Below, one piece after another: positions 44,833-57,482 of a DNA stretch of 64,000 nt; position 1 is the stretch's first letter; each line of letters starts with the position of its first letter. Below the pieces are notes generated by a model. The model did no database searches and was not told where the DNA came from. It saw only the letters and a list, made by a program, of their open reading frames with translations. The position numbers and the translations under genes are program-made. Source of the DNA: Rostrohypoxylon terebratum (lineage: Eukaryota > Ascomycota > Sordariomycetes > Xylariales > Hypoxylaceae); NCBI GenBank assembly GCA_022497145.1, contig MU385898.1, positions 62,001-126,000 of the forward strand. The letters run 5' to 3'.

Positions 44833-46667
44833 TCAGTGTGGGATATCGGATTCCATAACCCTAACCAATAGTCCTTTGTCGGCATAGAGGCCATAACTGG
44901 CGGTCGTCATTGGGTTCTGGGGATTTACTAGTTGGAAGTCAAAGTACCGGAGTAACTACATCCATCGCGCGTAAGCTATATTCAATATAGGATAGGACTC
45001 TACACTAATGAATGGGGCTCAAACATTACCTCGAAGAAAATTTTGTTGAGTTCCATGAACGCTATTGGCTTCCCCGCGCACATCCATCTACCATAGCCGA
45101 AGCTAAGCTCCACGTTTCGCTCCATCTCGGAACGTGCCTTTGGGTCGAGTTCTAAATATCGCTCCGGCCGAAATAGGTCCGCGTCTTCGCCGAATAAGGC
45201 TTTCGAGCGCAGGAGAGACAGGAAATTAGAGCCTATTATCATCCCGCCTGGGATGAACTTGCCGTCGATTGTGTCGCCCTCGGGAGGCACTTCTTTAGCG
45301 ACCATAGCAGTCGTCACTGGGCGGATTCGCAGGCCTTCATAAATAACACCCTAATATACCGACTCGTTGGCCCACGGGAATTCATCAAGGTTGTAATCAT
45401 TGGGAAATTTCACATACCTGAAGATACGGTAACTCTCTAGCTTCCACCAGGGTAATAGGGTGTGATGCCCTTCCCTCGCTGACAGCCGCTCTGATCTCGT
45501 CCTTCAGGCGCTGATATATCCGCGGTGTCGTTAGGATATATAACAATGTGGCGCGGATCGCAGAGGCCGTTGTGTCGGAGCCAGCTACAAACATGAAAAT
45601 CGACTCTACTTCGCACTGAGCTTGCGTGAGTCCATGTCTCACAAACGAGGCCTGCCGCGTTTAAAAAGGTCAGTTGCATATTTGGCTCGATCGGAATGGG
45701 AATCGCCCAGCAGGCATGCCGGGTTGTCATTGACAGCTTACCAACACAGCTTTCTCATCCTTGTCCGCGTCTGGTGCGAATCGCTTTCGCACCGCTTCGT
45801 TTGCTATTCTGCAAATTTGTTGGTTTAATGCAAACACGTGGATGGGGATGGCTTCGACGTAACTGGGCTAGTCCAGATAACTCACTTCATAATTCTCCCT
45901 AGTCCTTCCTTGTCCGTTTCTTTGGGTCCCCAAATCTTGAGACCGAGCGTCGAGTACGCGATATCCCGGATCAAAGGTACATCCTGCGCGACGGCTATTA
46001 GGCGCAACTGTCTTTGCGTGCTTTCGAGGAAACCATGTCGATCGGACTCGGTTTCTAAGCAGCCAAATTCTTGTCCCGTTGACAACTTCGATATGGCATC
46101 TATGGTGAAATACGAAACAGTTTCGGCTAAATCGAAAGGGCGATACCCTTCTTCGCCAGTCTTCGCGACATATCTCTTCTGGATGATGTCGATGAACTTG
46201 TTAACTTGGGAATCGATGTCGGATTCGTAATTGGGATTATCACGGCCGCTATATCCCGGCAAAACCTGAGCCTTGGTCTTATCATGGGCTACCGGATCCA
46301 ACGTTATGAACATCGTAGGATGATAAGGGTTGAACCTGCTCCCGAGATACCAGGTTGACTTCTTATACCTACTCTTCGCGCTTGATAAAGACTTGATGAC
46401 CTCCGGGTCGTCCGTCAAGAGCACATTTGGCCCGAGCCTGACGAGTGAGCCGTACTTCTTGCCAATATAGGCGATGATTTCAAGCTGCGTGCCGCTCAAA
46501 GCATACCAGGCTAGCCATAAGTACGAAAATGACGCCAAGAATGGGCCCGGCACATGGCGAAGGCGATACCACGAGTAGACGGCCGAGATTACGTACCAGG
46601 CGAGGACAAGAAGAACAGATCCCGCTCCGAATCCCACTGAACCTGCAAGGTCGTTTAAAACCGACAT
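44833..46667 (-). CDS. Cytochrome P450 monooxygenase (pisatin-demethylase-like)
   Basis: Five exons: 45886-46667, 45742-45808, 45418-45651, 45030-45350 and 44833-44955, giving 508 residues. It has an N-terminal membrane anchor (about 13-33) and proline hinge (RHVPGPFLASF), I-helix AGSDTTASAIR, ExxR as EGLR at the start of exon 4, FRPERYLE, and heme ligand Cys452 in FGYGRWMCAG. The usual Arg two residues before Cys is Trp, a substitution I associate with the pisatin-demethylase-like clans. The last exon (LLRYFDFQLVNPQNP..GLLVRV) is needed for the normal P450 C-terminus and was missed by simple ORF calling because intron 4 carries a stop. It is ER-bound and needs a P450 reductase. The substrate is unknown. 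Confidence 0.93.
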
Positions 46668-48683
46668 ATCTTCTTTCCGGACGAAGTACTGGTAAGTAGA
46701 GGTTTCAACTCGGCCGTGGCCGTATGACAGAGAAATGGAATGAAAAATACACCCTCAATCCCCCGCTCCTCGTCCAGCGCAACATCTTTTATTCTAGAAT
46801 ATCAGATATCGACTACAGCGTGAAGGTGACATTTGTGGCTCAGTAATGCCTCTGCTGTAACTTCGGCGCGGTCACACAGCATCTATATTCAAACGAGCGT
46901 TGACGTGGTTGGAACACGATAATAATCAGATGACCAATGGGGACACCGGGCTTAATAATCGTCCCCCAATGTCTTTAATGCCGGAGGTAACCCTCTGGAT
47001 GTCTGCTACTTTGATGTTTTGCGGGGAGTCTGCATTGTCCCGTCCTGTAGGTAGGTATGATGATCACGAAGCCAAACGGGGCCTTCGATTTGCCGGTATA
47101 AGGAGGTGAGTATAGAGAAATCGATAGCGCTACAGAATACTCCTACGATATCTCATTTTTAATATGGGTAGATGTTTGCGAAGGAGTTCATCCAGTTGAG
47201 GCACCTTTTACCCCCGAACTGCTTCCTAACTCAACCCCAAGTTACACAACCCTATACTCAAAACGTGGGTCACCAATGAGCATTTTTCGCAATAAAGTTT
47301 CCGTTGGAGAAGTCAATAATGTGCGCAAATTTCCTTTCCAGGAGCCAAATAGTCCCAAAAACATCGCATGTGAAATCTCATATTCTTCCAGATGCGCAGA
47401 TTTACAAAACCTTATACTTTGAGGGTTTTCGTTTTTGTGAAGGACCTTGGATAATTTGGGAAACAGCAAGGTGAGGCTTTGACCAAAATTTGAGCAAGTT
47501 ATGCTTTTTCTCTTGAAGAAACTCGCTCGTCCTCTGCCATATAATCTCACCTGGCAATGAAATTTTGATTGAATTCTTCGAAAAAACAACATCAACCTTC
47601 GAAAGAGATAGGGCACACATATGTGACTGATGATGAACCGTGCCTGGGTTCAGATCTACAAACCACCGACCTAGCAGAGAACTCGATTCATGTCAGCCTT
47701 TGCAAGGGGTATCTCAACTCTTCGGCGAGAGCGGAAAACTCATCTTTCTTCTTCTTGTAACTTTCCGATAAATGAGTGGTGCAAGATCTATTGCCCGTGC
47801 TATACTCAACCCCTACAAGGCTCTACTCAGATCAATCGTAACGAGGATGGTGGCGCACGACTTCCAAGATGAGGTTGGGAGGCTTGTAAGTAGTTCTCTG
47901 CAGTGATGGGGTGGTCCCAAAGGACTAAGATGCGACACTATTGCGCGAAGAGCTCTAGACTACCGCTTACCATGGGACGTGGCAGATACACATACACAGG
48001 CCTTTCTCCGTGGACCTTATTCAGGGCTAGCTTCAGATGGATTCTCCAGGGTTGCCTAAAGTCACCACGGTCTTCACTCGGGGTAATCTCAGATCCCCTA
48101 GATCTCTAGCTAGCTCGAACAAAGCCCCCAACCGGCAACTCTTACGAATAAGGATTCTGACAGCAAGATCACGCTTGATCTGGGGCTTCCGCCAAAATAT
48201 ATATTCGAGAGATTCCAAATCTAATCTATGCCTGAATTCCGGCAGACATTATGGCGAAGACGAGACGCGACTTTTGAGATTTCTACAGCATATCACCTCC
48301 TACTCAGCGAAGCTGGACTGATGCTCAGAAAGTAATTAGCTGCCTTCAACAACTGCAACTCGCATTACCACCGTTCGAAAATTACCATACACCATCACTT
48401 CGCGCGAGCGATTTCAGTCACACACACAACATAACCCCCGAGGAACTCGCCTCTTATCACACGCTAAACAGTAGCTTGGGACTTCATCGCGGGAATATAG
48501 ACAGTAGAGACCACACTGCGATATCACGTAGCGGGGTCAAACCATAGCTGGTACAGCATCATTCCCGCGTAGCAACACAACATCAACAACAAGTCGTCGG
48601 TATTAGGACGCAGTCACAATTCAATAAAGTTAGGTTTTAAGCCAAATTCGATCTTATCGCCATTGGAAAACCCGGTCGACTCT
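46668..48683. other. Intergenic, no gene seen
   Basis: 2.0 kb upstream of the P450. Short overlapping ORFs on both strands lack domains. Nothing else can be supported. Confidence 0.5.
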
Positions 48684-49231
48684 ATGGACCACGAAACTCC
48701 CCCAAACGCAGACCAAACAGAACAAATCGCGAAAACCCGCATCGTGTTGGCGGTACCAATTTCGATACTCCCAGATCTCGGTCCGGAGGATCCATTCATT
48801 GAGTTTTCAATGAGGCCATGGAGCCATCACATACCTACTTTTCATTGTTGGCCCCTGTCGACGACATACGTATATGTTCCAGACAGCGGAGATATTAATC
48901 ATCTCCTCTCATCACAGGCCTCAGATCTGGTTCCTCAGCAATACCGTCGCACCGCAGGTCTGAGTGAGATAGTTCAGTATATTACAGCTCCTCAACCTGC
49001 GTGTTATATGGAAAAGAAGGACCTGGTGCTTACATTGTTGCGGTCTCTCTTATCGACTACCAATTGTTACATCAAGGGCTACCGAAACGCGGTAGACGAC
49101 GCCTTACTACGAACATATTCCTGGGCATGAATGTGAAGGATACCCAACAGGTTCTCATCGATGAACTTTTGACACTGAGCGAAGAACTCAATTACATGGC
49201 CGCTCCTGAATCAACCACGGCAAACCTATGA
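48684..49231 (+). pseudogene. Uncertain coding remnant
   Basis: An ATG-initiated frame from 48684 runs to 49130, while a second frame overlapping from about 49001 to 49231 looks more protein-like at its end (GAYIVAVSLIDYQLLHQ.., KDTQQVLIDELLTLSEELNYMAAPE). No intron with correct phase joins them in my hands. It could be a frameshifted relic or chance. No family recognised. Confidence 0.25.
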
Positions 49232-49744
49232 AGCTAAGAATGCTAGCTCCATCTAGCTAGGTAGATATGAGAAGGTTAATGAAAGAGCTTATATCTATTC
49301 GTCATCGGATCAGTGTCTTTAAATTCTCTAAACCGCTGGGAGATATGGCATAGTCGCGCTGACAGACTGCAGGTTCTAGAAGCCTGAACGCACTAGAACT
49401 ATCTTGCTGGTGATTTCGTCCAGGTATGCTGGCAAATCAATCATCTTCATCGTTCTAAGGAATCATATTTCTTTCCAACAAGGCTAAGGAGAGATGTAAA
49501 TGAACCCAGGCATTAGGGTCCCTCATAAGCATTAGCATCCAATCTCCTAGAGAACGAGTTGAGATCCACTTGATTTGGTTCTCAGAACATTCAACCTGAT
49601 AATCCTGAGTGCGATGGGAAAGCTGGTTCACGACGGAACTGTCAGAATTCTCGAGTAGATATAGGCTATCCTTCACATGCTTCGTCGGGGTCTAGTTCGA
49701 GTAAATTTACCACTCACCGAACCGAACCTCCATCCTGAACATCG

Positions 49745-50209
49745 ATGGACTTTATCAAGGAATTATTTTGGTTCTTCGAACGGGGGGATTTGGCCGGGTG
49801 TGGGGATTGTACGTCAGTTAAGGTTATTTTACTTCCAGTACCTGCTGGGCGTCCAATGCTTCCGGACCCGGAGGCACTGGAAGCAATCCGTATTCTGGGA
49901 GACGCACGTGGAGGATTCGGCACGATGCCAGTTCCGATAGAGAAAGTCCTGACACAGTGTAAATTTGAATAGATGTTGGCAGAAAAGTCGGCTCAGAAGA
50001 AGAACGAGTTCTGGGAAAAGGTGACCACCCAGCAGACCAACCAGAAGTCAGAGGAAGACGTTGAGTTTAGATTGTGGAAACTGGAACGTGAAGTGAATCA
50101 AGTCAAACATATCGCAACAGCGACGTAAGATTTACTGCGTAAAATGAACACGCAAAAGGATGTTGCAGAGGACAAGGATGAATTCTTCGGGACCCCTAAG
50201 AAACGCTAG
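49745..50209 (+). pseudogene. Decayed ORF with two in-frame stops
   Basis: One frame from ATG 49745 continues through TAG (49970-49972) and TAA (50126-50128) to TAG (50207-50209). The three segments have coherent composition: a hydrophobic/proline start (VKVILLPVPAGRPMLPDPEALEAI), then a highly charged coiled-coil-like stretch (AQKKNEFWEKV, EFRLWKLEREVNQVK), then EDKDEFFGTPKKR. TAG and TAA can arise from CAG and CAA by C-to-T change, as in repeat-induced point mutation. No family recognised; chance is not excluded. Confidence 0.35.
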
Positions 50210-52499
50210 AGCTCGACGAGGACGTCGAATTTTCTTTGCGGAGGCGGCAGTTTGTCACGAGACATGAGACAAGGAGACAAGCTATGGTGACAGACCATAC
50301 TAGTAGACCTATACAAATATCCGCACAATCATGCGTATGTAGCAAAACTTAAGAAATACAAGAACAATTCCAGCTTTGACAACATTTGACGTTTTGGTGC
50401 TCATCATTACTGGTAGCACCTCTCCGTTATGTGGGCGTCATCACCACTGACTCCAGAGCCTGGCGGAGGTCCATTCCTGACTGTCCCGGAAGCCCCAACA
50501 GTAGCAGGAGAAGAGAAGTTATTGGTAACATGGGGAGATGACCGGATTGAAACGTACACGACACATCTTCATCACCCCATTTAACACTTATGGGGTGCTT
50601 ATTGTAATTTAACTTCTAAAATCTTATACGGGTCAAGGAAGCAGTGTGAGCTGAAACCACACTGGCGACTTCAATCAATCGTTCTTTTGGTGGGTGCGAG
50701 TGTGTTACTTCTGCGGATTTATGAATCATGTGTTCTTAGGGAAGACTCTTGGCAGGATACGGGTGAGGCCGTAATGGGAGGTTGAGGACAAGGATATTCC
50801 TAGAAGCTAAAGGCGCTCGAGATGGATGAGTCTTTCACCTGGCGATGGACATCACCGTGGATATCAATGAGCTTGAGCTGTTGGCCTATTTTAAATATAA
50901 AAGAATATCTAAGGAGAGGAGCATGGTCGAGTCCATATAAAAGGTCAAAACGAGGGACAACAGTTGGGTCAGACTTAAATACCTAGTGCGGCGTTGACTG
51001 GTATAGGAGGCTCCGTTTGTATATAATGGGTTATCAACCGTAGTTCGACAGGTAGCGAGTCCCGGCACGAATAAGGATATCCTTACCATCTTTCACAATA
51101 TGCGTGAGCTAGCCCACGAAACCACTACACCACCTAACACCCACCTTTGCTTATTTCTCGGCGGTTTGTGCCCAACCTGACGGCCGTACTACCATCGGGG
51201 CATCGGACTGAGCCGGCATTAGATTAAACCCGGTCGACAACGGGAGAAGCAAACACCAGGAAGACCAGAAGGCTTGAAAGAAAATCCGGAAAGTCCATTA
51301 TGAAAACAACGGCATGAAACGACGGTTCTCGTGCCGAGTAGGTAGAAAATGCGATGTTCTTAAAACGAAATTTAGAGCACTGTGTTTCATGGGTAACGGA
51401 GTCCGAGATCGAATGACTCCGTGCAGGAACTAGCGGACTTTTCAAGCAATCAATCCCGCGTCGAATGTTGGGGCGGCGGTTTTCGGTGTTGATCTAGCTG
51501 ATAAATCGAAACATGTCCACGTGATTATCAACGCGTAATTCGGATAGGAGTATAAAAAAAATCCAATTAGATTCTGTTGAATAAGCCAAAATGTCCAAGT
51601 TTGCCATCTTGAATCGTCATACCAGATGGCAGAAACAATGACCCCTGGTTAGCTCCGTCCAGGATCATGTACCTATCTGTAACCCGTTCATTACAAGGTG
51701 CACGAGATCTTGGGTATAAATATGCTAGCAAGACCCTTTTTCGGGTTATGACGAGTAGTCCGACTATTCTCACCGGACAAGCTTTGTAGAGCCTGTACAC
51801 AGCTGGAGATAGAGCTTTTTATGTCCGTATTCACCCTCATCTAAGACAGAATTCCTTGATGACCACCTGCCATACTATGTACATTAGTAACCCACCAGCG
51901 ATTATCATAATGTAGTACGTAGTAGTGGTATAAAAAAAAAAAGAAACCATAACTGCATAACTGCTTTCATAAAGAAGTAGATGACTAGGACGGACTGTAC
52001 CCGATCCGGTAGGTGTGGTCACAAAAAAAGTCTCCCGCTACACAACCCTAAAGCAGGATGAGGTCGACGCTATCATACAGCTATGGAGAATTCCAAATAC
52101 GCAGCTCAACACGACCGACCGTCCGAGTTGTGACCGATTGCGCTAAAGCCAAGCGTATCCTCATCATGGGTTCGCATTAATCCGACTCGGATCGCGGTTC
52201 ATTCCATCATCATTACTCAATTCGAGGAGCCGCATAATAATTATGCTCTCGAGATAACCTTGGACCTTGGTCAATCCGGTCAATCTTACTTGACTCATAA
52301 ATGAATATAGGTAACCTGCTGCCCAGTAGTTTGCGTCTGCCCAGAAACTATTGGGAAATTTGCATTTTTTTCGCCCCTAAGCTTCCATTCCGGTTGGATA
52401 GGCTCATCTTAGGAATACGATCAACAAACCGTCGCACCCGACAAATCTCGTGATCGACAAGAAAAAAAAACCAATACCAAGCTGGGAGGAGCAAAAAGT
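50210..52499. other. Intergenic, no gene seen
   Basis: 2.3 kb upstream of the MFS gene. An A-box-like word at 51122-51132 (minus strand) has no B box or terminator. No coding support. Confidence 0.5.
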
Positions 52500-54322
52500 A
52501 TGAGCACGACGTTACCTCGTTGGCGCTTGGTCATCGACCAAGCCGGCATCACTCCCGCGGTCAAGAATTACGAATATGAAGGTTCCGGAACAGAGAGCGA
52601 TCCTTATCTGGTGAAATGGATCCCCGACGACCCGCGCAACCCGATGAACTTCAGCGCCTTCACGCGCTGGTCCATCACCATGACGGTCGCGATCGCGACT
52701 CTCGCCGTCGCCCTCGTCTCCTCGGCCTACTCCGGCGGCGTCGCTGAGATCATAGTCGCCTTCCACATCAGCTCCGAGATCGCCATCCTGGGAGTTTCGC
52801 TCTTCGTCGTCGGTTTTGCCGTCGGCCCGCTTCTGTGGGCTCCCCTATCCGAACTGTTCGGCCGCCAAATCCTCTTCTTCGTCACGTATGGCGCGCTCAC
52901 CGCGTTCAACGCCGGGTGCGCCGGCGCGAAGAACGTCGAGACACTCCTCATTCTGCGTTTCTTTGCCGGCGCATTCGGCTCCTCCCCCCTAACCAACGCA
53001 GGTGGCGTCATCGCTGACATGTTCCCCGCCTCCGAGCGCGGACAAGCCATGGCTGTGTTCGCAGCCGCACCCTTCCTAGGCCCCGTGCTCGGTCCCATTA
53101 TCGGCGGGTTCTTGGGCGTCGGCGCTGGCTGGCGATGGGTTATGGGTTTCCTCGCTGCCTTCTCCGGCGCCTTATGGATCCTCGGCACGTTCCTCGTGCC
53201 TGAGACGTATGCACCCGTGCTCTTGCGCCGACGCGCGGCTAAGCTATCGGAGATGACGGGGAAGCATTATCTGAGTATCATTGATCGTGATCAGGGAGTC
53301 ATGGCTTTAGGAGAATCCTTCAAGATCGCGCTTTCGAGACCTTGGATCCTACTTTTCAGCGAGCCTATCGTGTTCCTTATGTCGCTGTACATGGTAAGCC
53401 ATACATGATTTCTGTTTGGCCGTTCGATAATTTTGCTGACAATTCCCAGGCCATCATATACGGAACCTTGTACATGTTGTTCGCAGCCTTCCCCATCGTT
53501 TACCAGCAGCAGCGAGGATGGAGTGCCGGAATAGGCGGTCTTTCTTTCCTAGGAATCCTTGTCGGCATGTTTTTCGCGATCGCGTATACCTTCCCCGATA
53601 ACAAGAGGTACATCAAAGTCCAGGAGGAGAACGGCGGTTTCGCGCCCCCGGAAACTCGACTCGTACCGACGATGGTAGGATGCGCGTTCCTGCCCATCGG
53701 ACTTTTCTGGTTCGCGTGGACCAATTCGCCGTCGATACACTGGATGGCGAGTATCGCGGCCGGTGTTCCGTTTGGCTTTGGGATGGTCCTCGTCTTCTTG
53801 AGCATCATGAACTACCTCATCGACTCCTACACCATCTTCGCCGCGTCCGTCCTAGCCGCCAACTCCGTCCTCCGATCGCTCTTCGGCGCCGCTTTCCCTT
53901 TGTTCACGAGCTACATGTACGCCAACCTCGGCATCCACTGGGCCTCGTCAATCCCCGCCTTCCTAGCGCTCGCCTGCGTCCCATTCCCCTTCCTCTTCTA
54001 CAAGTTCGGCCCCGCCATCCGTAAGCGGTGCAAGTTCGCCGGCCAGTCTGCGGCCTTCATGAAGAAGCTGCAAGAGGCGCAGACCAGTCCTGGACCCGAT
54101 GAGTCGACGGAGCAAGAAGAGGAGGAGAAGAAGGACGCCGGGACACCGAGCACCGGAGACTCCGAGATAGAGACAGAGCCGATAAGAGTGCGCAGACGCA
54201 CAAACTCCTGGGCCACCAGCGGCCGCAACAGTCTGCAACAGACGAGGAGTAATACCTACGAGGGCAACCCGTACGATATCGACCGAGTCAACACGAGGGA
54301 ATCGTTCGCTCGGGGTTCATAG
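52500..54322 (+). CDS. MFS drug:H+ antiporter-1 (polyamine/multidrug exporter-like)
   Basis: Exons 52500-53393 and 53450-54322 with a 56-bp intron, giving 588 residues. It opens with the DHA1 leader WIPDDPRNPMNFSAFTRW, followed by twelve predicted membrane segments. Motif A is in PLSELFGRQ, motif B in the ETLLILRFFAGAFGSSPL region, and motif C in GPVLGPIIGGFLG, as in antiporters. It resembles yeast Tpo1-type and fungal multidrug exporters of the plasma membrane. The cytosolic C-terminal tail (about 490-588) is unusually long, acidic then Arg/Ser-rich (EQEEEEKKD, RVRRRTNSW), with possible phosphorylation sites (inference). The substrate is unknown. Confidence 0.94.
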
Positions 54323-55538
54323 AAGGCATTTGGATACAGATAAAATACTCATACATATATTTTTTTAAAAAATAATTATCACCACTTGGAAATATTCTTA
54401 AAGATTAGGATCTCACGACAGACAACAGAGGATGGATACATAGGCATAAGATACCAATAAAACAGGGCTAGGCGGTTCATGCATAGTAGGGTTGATTATT
54501 GAGACACAGTTGTTACAGGTTGATGAGTCTCGTGTAGATATGAGCTTAGTGATCGATCATATGGATATATTCCCGCCTTGGATAAATTTGCTGCTCGAGG
54601 TCCTTGAAAGTCAATTCAAAGATTTTTTTCAATATTCCAAATTACCGTAGTTGAATCAAATTCTAGCGCGTTGTTATTGCTATTGTGCCATCTCAGCGAG
54701 TTGTTGAGTTGGTCATGATATCCACGGATGAGGGGTAGATGAGATGAAGATGTACCTGGAGTCCTGGACCACAATGACGGAATGGCGCATGGCACAGAAG
54801 CTCTAGAGGCTTGAGACATCCTGTACGTAGTGAGCAATGTGCCTTAGCGCTTCGGCAGGATTAACTCTGCCAAAGGTTATTAATAATACATAGGGGTCTT
54901 GTGAAAACGTATGTAAGACATAATTAATAAGACAGATTAGTAAAGTCATATTGGTCACAGAAACTTTCAACGATTGCGGCTAACAAAGGCTAACAAAGTT
55001 GAGGAAGCTCTCCCTGATCTCTGGTCTCATCGGGAAGTCGGAGAAAAGTCTGGGGCAGGTTGGAGATGCTTAGTTGGAGCCCTGGAGGTTGGCATGTGAA
55101 TGTGAATGTGAATGGGGAACGCTGAACGCTGAACGCTGAACGTTATCGAAAATACAACGCTAAAATGGCCCTGGAGAAAACAACCTTGGGGACCTTGGAA
55201 GAGCTTCCGACATGTGCCTCGGCCGTTTTTACAGTGGACCCTACTGACATCAGTGTGAAATTTGAATGGCAATGGCTAGCGCACTGGCTACAACTTTGCA
55301 GGCGCAGCTAGACCCATGCATCCGAGGTAACTCAAGCATCCATGGATGTCAGATAATTATTACATGGCCACTCCTTCTCATCGTGATCATAAACTCTACA
55401 AATCTTTCGCCGCCCTTCCTTAAATATTTGTATCATATATATCATATATACCATATATCGATCTACTACTATATACTACCGCCATCTCAATTCAAATATC
55501 GCCGAGGTCAAGAATCTCGAAGAACAGAAACTGTCACG
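54323..55538. other. Intergenic with microsatellites
   Basis: 1.2 kb upstream of the thiolase. It contains the 7-bp repeat at 55117-55142, ATGTGA triplicate at 55094-55113, an AT-rich CATATATAT tract near 55430-55460 and a decamer copy (plus-strand AGCCCTGGAG, 55078-55087). No gene. Confidence 0.6.
55117..55142. repeat. 7-bp tandem repeat, 3.7 copies
   Basis: GAACGCT is repeated head to tail, directly preceded by an ATGTGA-type repeat (55094-55113). It is a minisatellite in intergenic DNA. Confidence 0.85.
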
Positions 55539-57023
55539 ATGGGTGGTGAGTAACTTATCGTAGCACCAGCAAACTCGGTGGCGGGAATAAGAGCTGACCA
55601 AACGAAATATCAGCAATTGACCGATTAACACAAATCTCCGGCCAAATCGCTGGCTCTAAATCCGCGCGAGAGAAGATCCTTCAGAAGAGCCCCGACGACG
55701 TGAGTCCCTACTTCTTCTACCTTCCACCTTCCGATCCAACCAAAAATATCAATCCGACAGAAGCTAATAATACTGTGCGAATATAGATTGTGGTAACAGC
55801 ATGTCTCCGAACGGCCTTCACGAAAGGCGGCAAGGGCGGATTCAAGGACACACATGCATCGGACTTGATGGCTGGTGCTCTCAAGGGAATATTGCAGCGC
55901 TCTAAGATCGACCCTGCGCTTGTGGAAGATGTCTGTGTCGGTGAGGTACTTGCCCCCGGTGGCGGCGCCACCGAGATGCGTGCGGCCGCTCTCGTAGCGG
56001 GTTTCCCAGAGACCACTGCTGTTCGCACGCTCAACCGCCAATGCTCCTCTGGTCTACAAGCCTGCGTCGACGTCGCCAACCAGATCCGCGCCGGCATGAT
56101 CGAAGTCGGTATCGGTGCTGGTGTCGAGAGCATGAGCTTGCACTACGGGTACGTTGATCTTTTTTTCCCTATCACCCATCATCCATTAAACCCCCCTCCC
56201 ACTAACCGAAGACATGCACAGTCCCAACGCCGTGTCCGAGTTCTCCGAGCTCCTCGAATCGCACCCCGAAGCCGCCAACTGCAAAGTGCCGATGGGCGTG
56301 CTCTCCGAAGACATGGCGCGCGACCGCAACATCAAGCGAGCCGACCAAGACGCCTTCGCCGCCTCCTCGTACCAAAAAGCGCTGAAAGCGCAAGAAGCCG
56401 GGCTCTTCGACGAGGAGATCCACCCGCTGAGCGTGCAGTTCACGGACCCCAAGACCGGCGAGACGAAGACCATAACCGTGAGCAAAGACGACGGCGTGCG
56501 CCCGGGCATAACCGCCGCCTCGCTCTCCAAGATCCGCCCGGCCTTCGCCGAGAACGGCTCGATCCACGCGGGCAACGCGTCGCAGATCTCGGACGGCGCC
56601 GCCGCCGTGCTGCTCATGAAGCGGTCCACGGCCGAGCGCCTCGGCCAGCCCGTCCTCGGCAAGTACGTCGCCGCCAGCATCGTCGGCGTCAAGCCCCTGC
56701 TCATGGGCCTCGGCCCCTGGAAGGCCATCCCCAAGGCCTACGAGCTCGCCGGCGGCCTCACCAACGACGACGTCGACATCTTCGAGATCAACGAGGCCTT
56801 CGCTTCCCAGTGCCTCTGGTGCGCCAACGAGCTCGGCATCCCCCAGGAGAAGATCAACCCCAAGGGAGGCGCTATCGCCTTCGGTCACCCCCTTGGGTGC
56901 ACTGGCGCAAGACAGGTGAGCACGTTGTTGTATGAGCTTCGACGTCGCGGCCAGAAGGTCGGCGTTACGAGTATGTGTATCGGCACCGGCATGGGTATGG
57001 CTGCTGTCTGGGTTGCCGAGTAA
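55539..57023 (+). CDS. 3-ketoacyl-CoA thiolase, peroxisomal
   Basis: Four exons: a 7-bp coding exon 55539-55545, then 55614-55699, 55787-56148 and 56222-57023, giving 418 residues. It catalyses the last step of fatty-acid beta-oxidation, thiolytic release of acetyl-CoA. The N-terminus carries a PTS2-like signal RLTQISGQI (residues 6-14), which directs peroxisomal import. The catalytic residues are present: nucleophile Cys117 in NRQCSSG, His374 in GHPLGCTGARQ and Cys404 in CIGTGMG. The tiny first exon (ATGGGTG) is supported because it supplies the start codon and restores phase to the PTS2. The GC-rich antisense strand produces long spurious ORFs. Confidence 0.95.
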
Positions 57024-57482
57024 GCTTTTGCTATGCTTCAGTCGGAGCTGGGAGAAGTAAGAGGTCGAAAAAGTACTGTGCCATATTGACGTGTACTACT
57101 TACTACTACTATTTTGGAAATGGGGACATTCATATGCCGCTACATGAAAGAATCATGGTTACGGTCTTGAGTCGGAGAGCATTTGTGTACATTATATATC
57201 CGTACGGCGTTTAGTCTCCATATCGTATCATGCATGCCAAATACATATATGCCAATACGATCCGTTCTGTTGTCTTCCGTCTCGTAAAATACAAACGTTG
57301 CCCCCCTAACCTTGGGAGTACTTAGGTCCTAAGTATCGGATATACCCTCCAAAGCTTGTGATGATCAATCATTGCGTCGTCCGCCGTCGTCGCTGACTCT
57401 TACCTCTACTACCATGACACGCCTCCGGTAACTCCAAGTCGCTCATGATATGTGCAAGCGGGGGCCGAGTGTCCTCTCCGCA
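57024..57482. other. Convergent 3' spacer
   Basis: 459 bp between convergent genes; no coding evidence. Confidence 0.6.

Noticed and set aside
51122..51132. Perfect A-box word TGGTGTAGTGG on the minus strand
   Set aside because: No B box at any plausible distance and no terminator, so not called a tRNA.
56202..56888. Long ORFs (228 and 182 codons) antisense to the thiolase
   Set aside because: They are mirror frames of a GC-rich, codon-biased exon; the sense strand carries the conserved thiolase motifs.
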